DNA of 43,950 bases from contig SUYV01000013.1 of NCBI GenBank assembly GCA_015060255.1, positions 1-43,950 on the forward strand, in the 5' to 3' direction. This DNA comes from Bacteroidales bacterium (GTDB lineage Bacteria; Bacteroidota; Bacteroidia; Bacteroidales; UBA932). Position numbers and translations under genes: made by a program. The notes beneath the pieces are model-generated. The model saw only the letters and a program-made list of their open reading frames with translations. It made no database searches and was not told the origin of the DNA. Positions 42,141 through 43,950 of this stretch are shown here, piece by piece; within the stretch, counting starts at the first letter, position 1; each line of letters opens with the position of its first letter.

Positions 42141-43823
42141 ATGATACAACTTTACAAACGTATGCAGAGGATGAGAGAGAAGTATGTCGACACTCTCGCC
42201 AAGCTGTACGAGTATGCTACCACCGTGTACTCAAAGAACCAGTACACACAGTGGTACGACACCAAGGAAGGTGGATATACCTTCAGTTCATTAAAGGCAA
42301 AATGTGACAGTCTTTCAAAGAAACTGACACAATATGGAATCGGAGCAGGTGACAAGGTAGCGATCCTGTCACAGAGCATGCCTAACTGGTCGGTTGCGTT
42401 CTTCAGCATCGTTCCGTTCGGACGCATTGCCATTCCGATTCTTCCGGATAGTTCACAGAATGAGGTTACAAACATTCTCGAGCACTCTGAGAGCAAGGTG
42501 ATCTTCGTCTCTCAGAAGCTGATGTCAAAGCTCAGCGAAGAATGCCGTGCAAAGATGACCCTCGTCATCGACATGGACACATTCGAAGTGATCCAGTCTG
42601 ATGAAGAAAAGTTCACATGCGACGGCAGGACTTCCGTGCCTACTCCGGAGGACATAGCGACGATCATCTATACCTCAGGAACTACAGGAAGCGCAAAGGG
42701 CGTTGTCCTCAGCCACAGGAATCTGGCATCAAATGTCATCACATGTTACCATTCATGCAAAAGGACAGAGAAAGACAGATGGCTATCAGTACTGCCGATG
42801 GCTCACACGCTGGAGATGACCCTCTGCATGCTCTACCCTATGTATTGCGGCGCTACAGTCTACTATCTGCCTAAGCCTCCTGTTGCATCACTGCTGATGA
42901 AGGCACTGAAAATGGTGAAGCCGACCACAATGCTTACAGTTCCTCTCATAATTGAGAAGGTATACAAAGGAAGCGTCCTTCCGACTATCCAGAAGAGCCG
43001 TACCCTCACATGGATGAACGAACATATGAACGGACTCATGTGCAGGATCATCGGCATGAAGCTGAAGGCTACATTCGGCGGACACATATCGTTCTACGGA
43101 ATCGGCGGTGCAAAACTGGACCCGGAGGTGGAGAGATTCCTTCTTAAGGCAAAGTTCCCTTATGCAATCGGATATGGACTTACAGAGACTTCTCCTCTTC
43201 TCGGATACTCGATGAACAGATGGAGAACGGTCGGTTCGTTCGGATATCCGGTATACAACGTCAAGCTTAAGCTGCACAATGTGAATCCGGAAACAGGTGA
43301 AGGAGAAGTGGTAGCCAAAGGCCCTAACGTAATGCTCGGATACTACAAGGACCCTAAGCGTACCAGAAGTGTGTTCACGGAGGACGGCTGGTTCCGCACA
43401 AGCGACATCGCAGTGCAGGATGAAAAAGGAAGATTCTTCATCAAGGGACGCAACAACAATATGATTCTTGGTCCTTCAGGCGAGAACATATATCCGGAGG
43501 AAATCGAGAACGTAATCAATAACGTAGAGGGCGTAAGCGAATCTATCGTGGTTGAGCGTGACGGAAAGCTCGTGGCTCTCGTACAGCCGAATGAAAACTT
43601 CATCCAATGGGACAAGGAAGGTGAGGACAAACTTTACGAAACTCTTGACGCCTGGAAGGCGAAGCTCCTCAAAGTAACCAACAAGAATGTCAGCAAGGCA
43701 TCTCAGGTAAGCTCAATCGAGGTGATGAAAGAGCCGTTCGAGAAGACAGCGACCCAGAAGATACGTCGATTCAAATACAAGGATTCTGCTCCTACAGTCG
43801 AAGAAGAACAGAAATCCAAATAA
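42141..43823 (+). CDS. fadD: Long-chain acyl-CoA synthetase (AMP-forming)
   Basis: A 560-residue AMP-binding enzyme that activates fatty acids to acyl-CoA by way of an acyl-adenylate. Motifs in order are the phosphate-binding loop YTSGTTGSAKGVVLSHRN (from about residue 177), GIGGAKLDPE, the adenine-binding GYGLTETSPLLGYS, the hinge DGWFRTSDIAVQDEKGRFFIKGR and the C-terminal catalytic Lys region TATQKIRRFKY. The overall pattern is closest to the long-chain FadD15-type synthetases. The start has several nearby ATGs (also 42162 and 42171). It lies 27 bases after the acyltransferase gene and is followed by a terminator, so parE, the acyltransferase and this gene may form one unit. Confidence 0.92.
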   Translation: MIQLYKRMQRMREKYVDTLAKLYEYATTVYSKNQYTQWYDTKEGGYTFSSLKAKCDSLSKKLTQYGIGAGDKVAILSQSMPNWSVAFFSIVPFGRIAIPILPDSSQNEVTNILEHSESKVIFVSQKLMSKLSEECRAKMTLVIDMDTFEVIQSDEEKFTCDGRTSVPTPEDIATIIYTSGTTGSAKGVVLSHRNLASNVITCYHSCKRTEKDRWLSVLPMAHTLEMTLCMLYPMYCGATVYYLPKPPVASLLMKALKMVKPTTMLTVPLIIEKVYKGSVLPTIQKSRTLTWMNEHMNGLMCRIIGMKLKATFGGHISFYGIGGAKLDPEVERFLLKAKFPYAIGYGLTETSPLLGYSMNRWRTVGSFGYPVYNVKLKLHNVNPETGEGEVVAKGPNVMLGYYKDPKRTRSVFTEDGWFRTSDIAVQDEKGRFFIKGRNNNMILGPSGENIYPEEIENVINNVEGVSESIVVERDGKLVALVQPNENFIQWDKEGEDKLYETLDAWKAKLLKVTNKNVSKASQVSSIEVMKEPFEKTATQKIRRFKYKDSAPTVEEEQKSK

Positions 43824-43827
43824 ACAA

Positions 43828-43867
43828 AAAGAAGGCGACTAATAAGTGATTAAGTCGCCTTCTTTTG
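43828..43867. terminator. Terminator after acyl-CoA synthetase
   Basis: AAAGAAGGCGACT (43828-43840) pairs with AGTCGCCTTCTTT (43853-43865) as a perfect 13-base stem around a 12-base loop, with T-rich sequence following on the plus strand and A-to-T-rich sequence on the other. Confidence 0.92.
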
Positions 43868-43919
43868 TATTTATATGGATATGACGACAGTGGTGGTAGG
43901 GTAAGTTTGGCTTGGTTCC

Positions 43920-43937
43920 GTCGGAACAAGTTCCGAC
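43920..43937. repeat. Inverted repeat near window end
   Basis: GTCGGAAC and GTTCCGAC are perfectly complementary and separated by AA. A second, overlapping palindrome (TTCCG-T-CGGAA, 43916-43926) shares its bases, so two alternative hairpins are possible. No coding frame was recognised from 43868 to the window end. It may be the edge of a dispersed element that continues beyond the window. Confidence 0.6.
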
Positions 43938-43950
43938 TCCATCCCTCCCA

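Noticed and set aside
43868..43950. Minus-strand coding frame at the window end
   Set aside because: The short frame is rich in Arg, Pro and Tyr, has no start within the window, and runs through the terminator and an inverted repeat.

Overview
The window looks like chromosomal DNA from an anaerobic member of the Bacteroidota, most likely order Bacteroidales. The evidence is repeated Bacteroidetes-type promoters (a TAnnTTTG -7 box, several with TTTG about 18-20 bases upstream), many short lipoprotein signals, a SecA with a large family-type insertion, single-chain pyruvate:ferredoxin oxidoreductase plus a 2x[4Fe-4S] ferredoxin, and surface families almost confined to this phylum (DUF4493, PCMD, fimbrillin-like). 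Genus cannot be fixed from the sequence alone.

Layout. 1-155: 3' end of tmRNA and a terminator. 171-3966 (minus): bactofilin and secA, separated by a tandem copy of a dispersed repeat. 4088-9891 (minus): a tight operon pdxA-rnhA-rfbA-rfbC-rfbD-rfbB followed by an outer-membrane barrel gene; the four rfb genes make dTDP-L-rhamnose for surface polysaccharide. 9998-15339 (plus): recG, a WYL regulator and an S9 peptidase. 15349-16513: a small membrane protein gene, an S24-like regulator that has lost its protease residues, and tRNA-Arg(CCG). 16659-25686: fabD, the pyruvate:ferredoxin oxidoreductase gene, a lipoprotein esterase-like hydrolase, an unusually short LysR regulator, and an M16 peptidase. 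25830-27769: an AT-rich two-gene insert encoding a putative zinc-peptidase lipoprotein and a small lipoprotein. 27840-30518: a 56-residue ferredoxin, a DUF1573 protein, and a metal transporter whose His-rich loop contains an expanded copy of the dispersed repeat. 30515-39463 (minus): a seven-gene operon of lipoproteins and barrels. 39598-43823 (plus): parE, an acyltransferase and a long-chain acyl-CoA synthetase.

The best candidate for an undescribed system is the seven-gene minus-strand operon at 30515-39463. It has one fimbrillin-like lipoprotein, two DUF4493 lipoproteins, a DUF4493-PCMD fusion, two related outer-membrane barrels, and a second PCMD lipoprotein duplicated from the first. It has a single strong promoter, no SusC/SusD pair, and no enzyme. 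It reads as a self-contained cell-surface assembly.

The most unusual sequence event is a dispersed repeat used in two ways. One copy pair sits at the secA stop codon. Another copy lies in frame inside the transporter gene, where it appears to have seeded five 21-base units encoding a His/Glu-rich metal-binding-like loop. Other points of note are a terminator-like hairpin at the very start of the secA message, a perfect 13-base dyad over the tRNA-Arg promoter, and a strong dyad over the oxidoreductase promoter.
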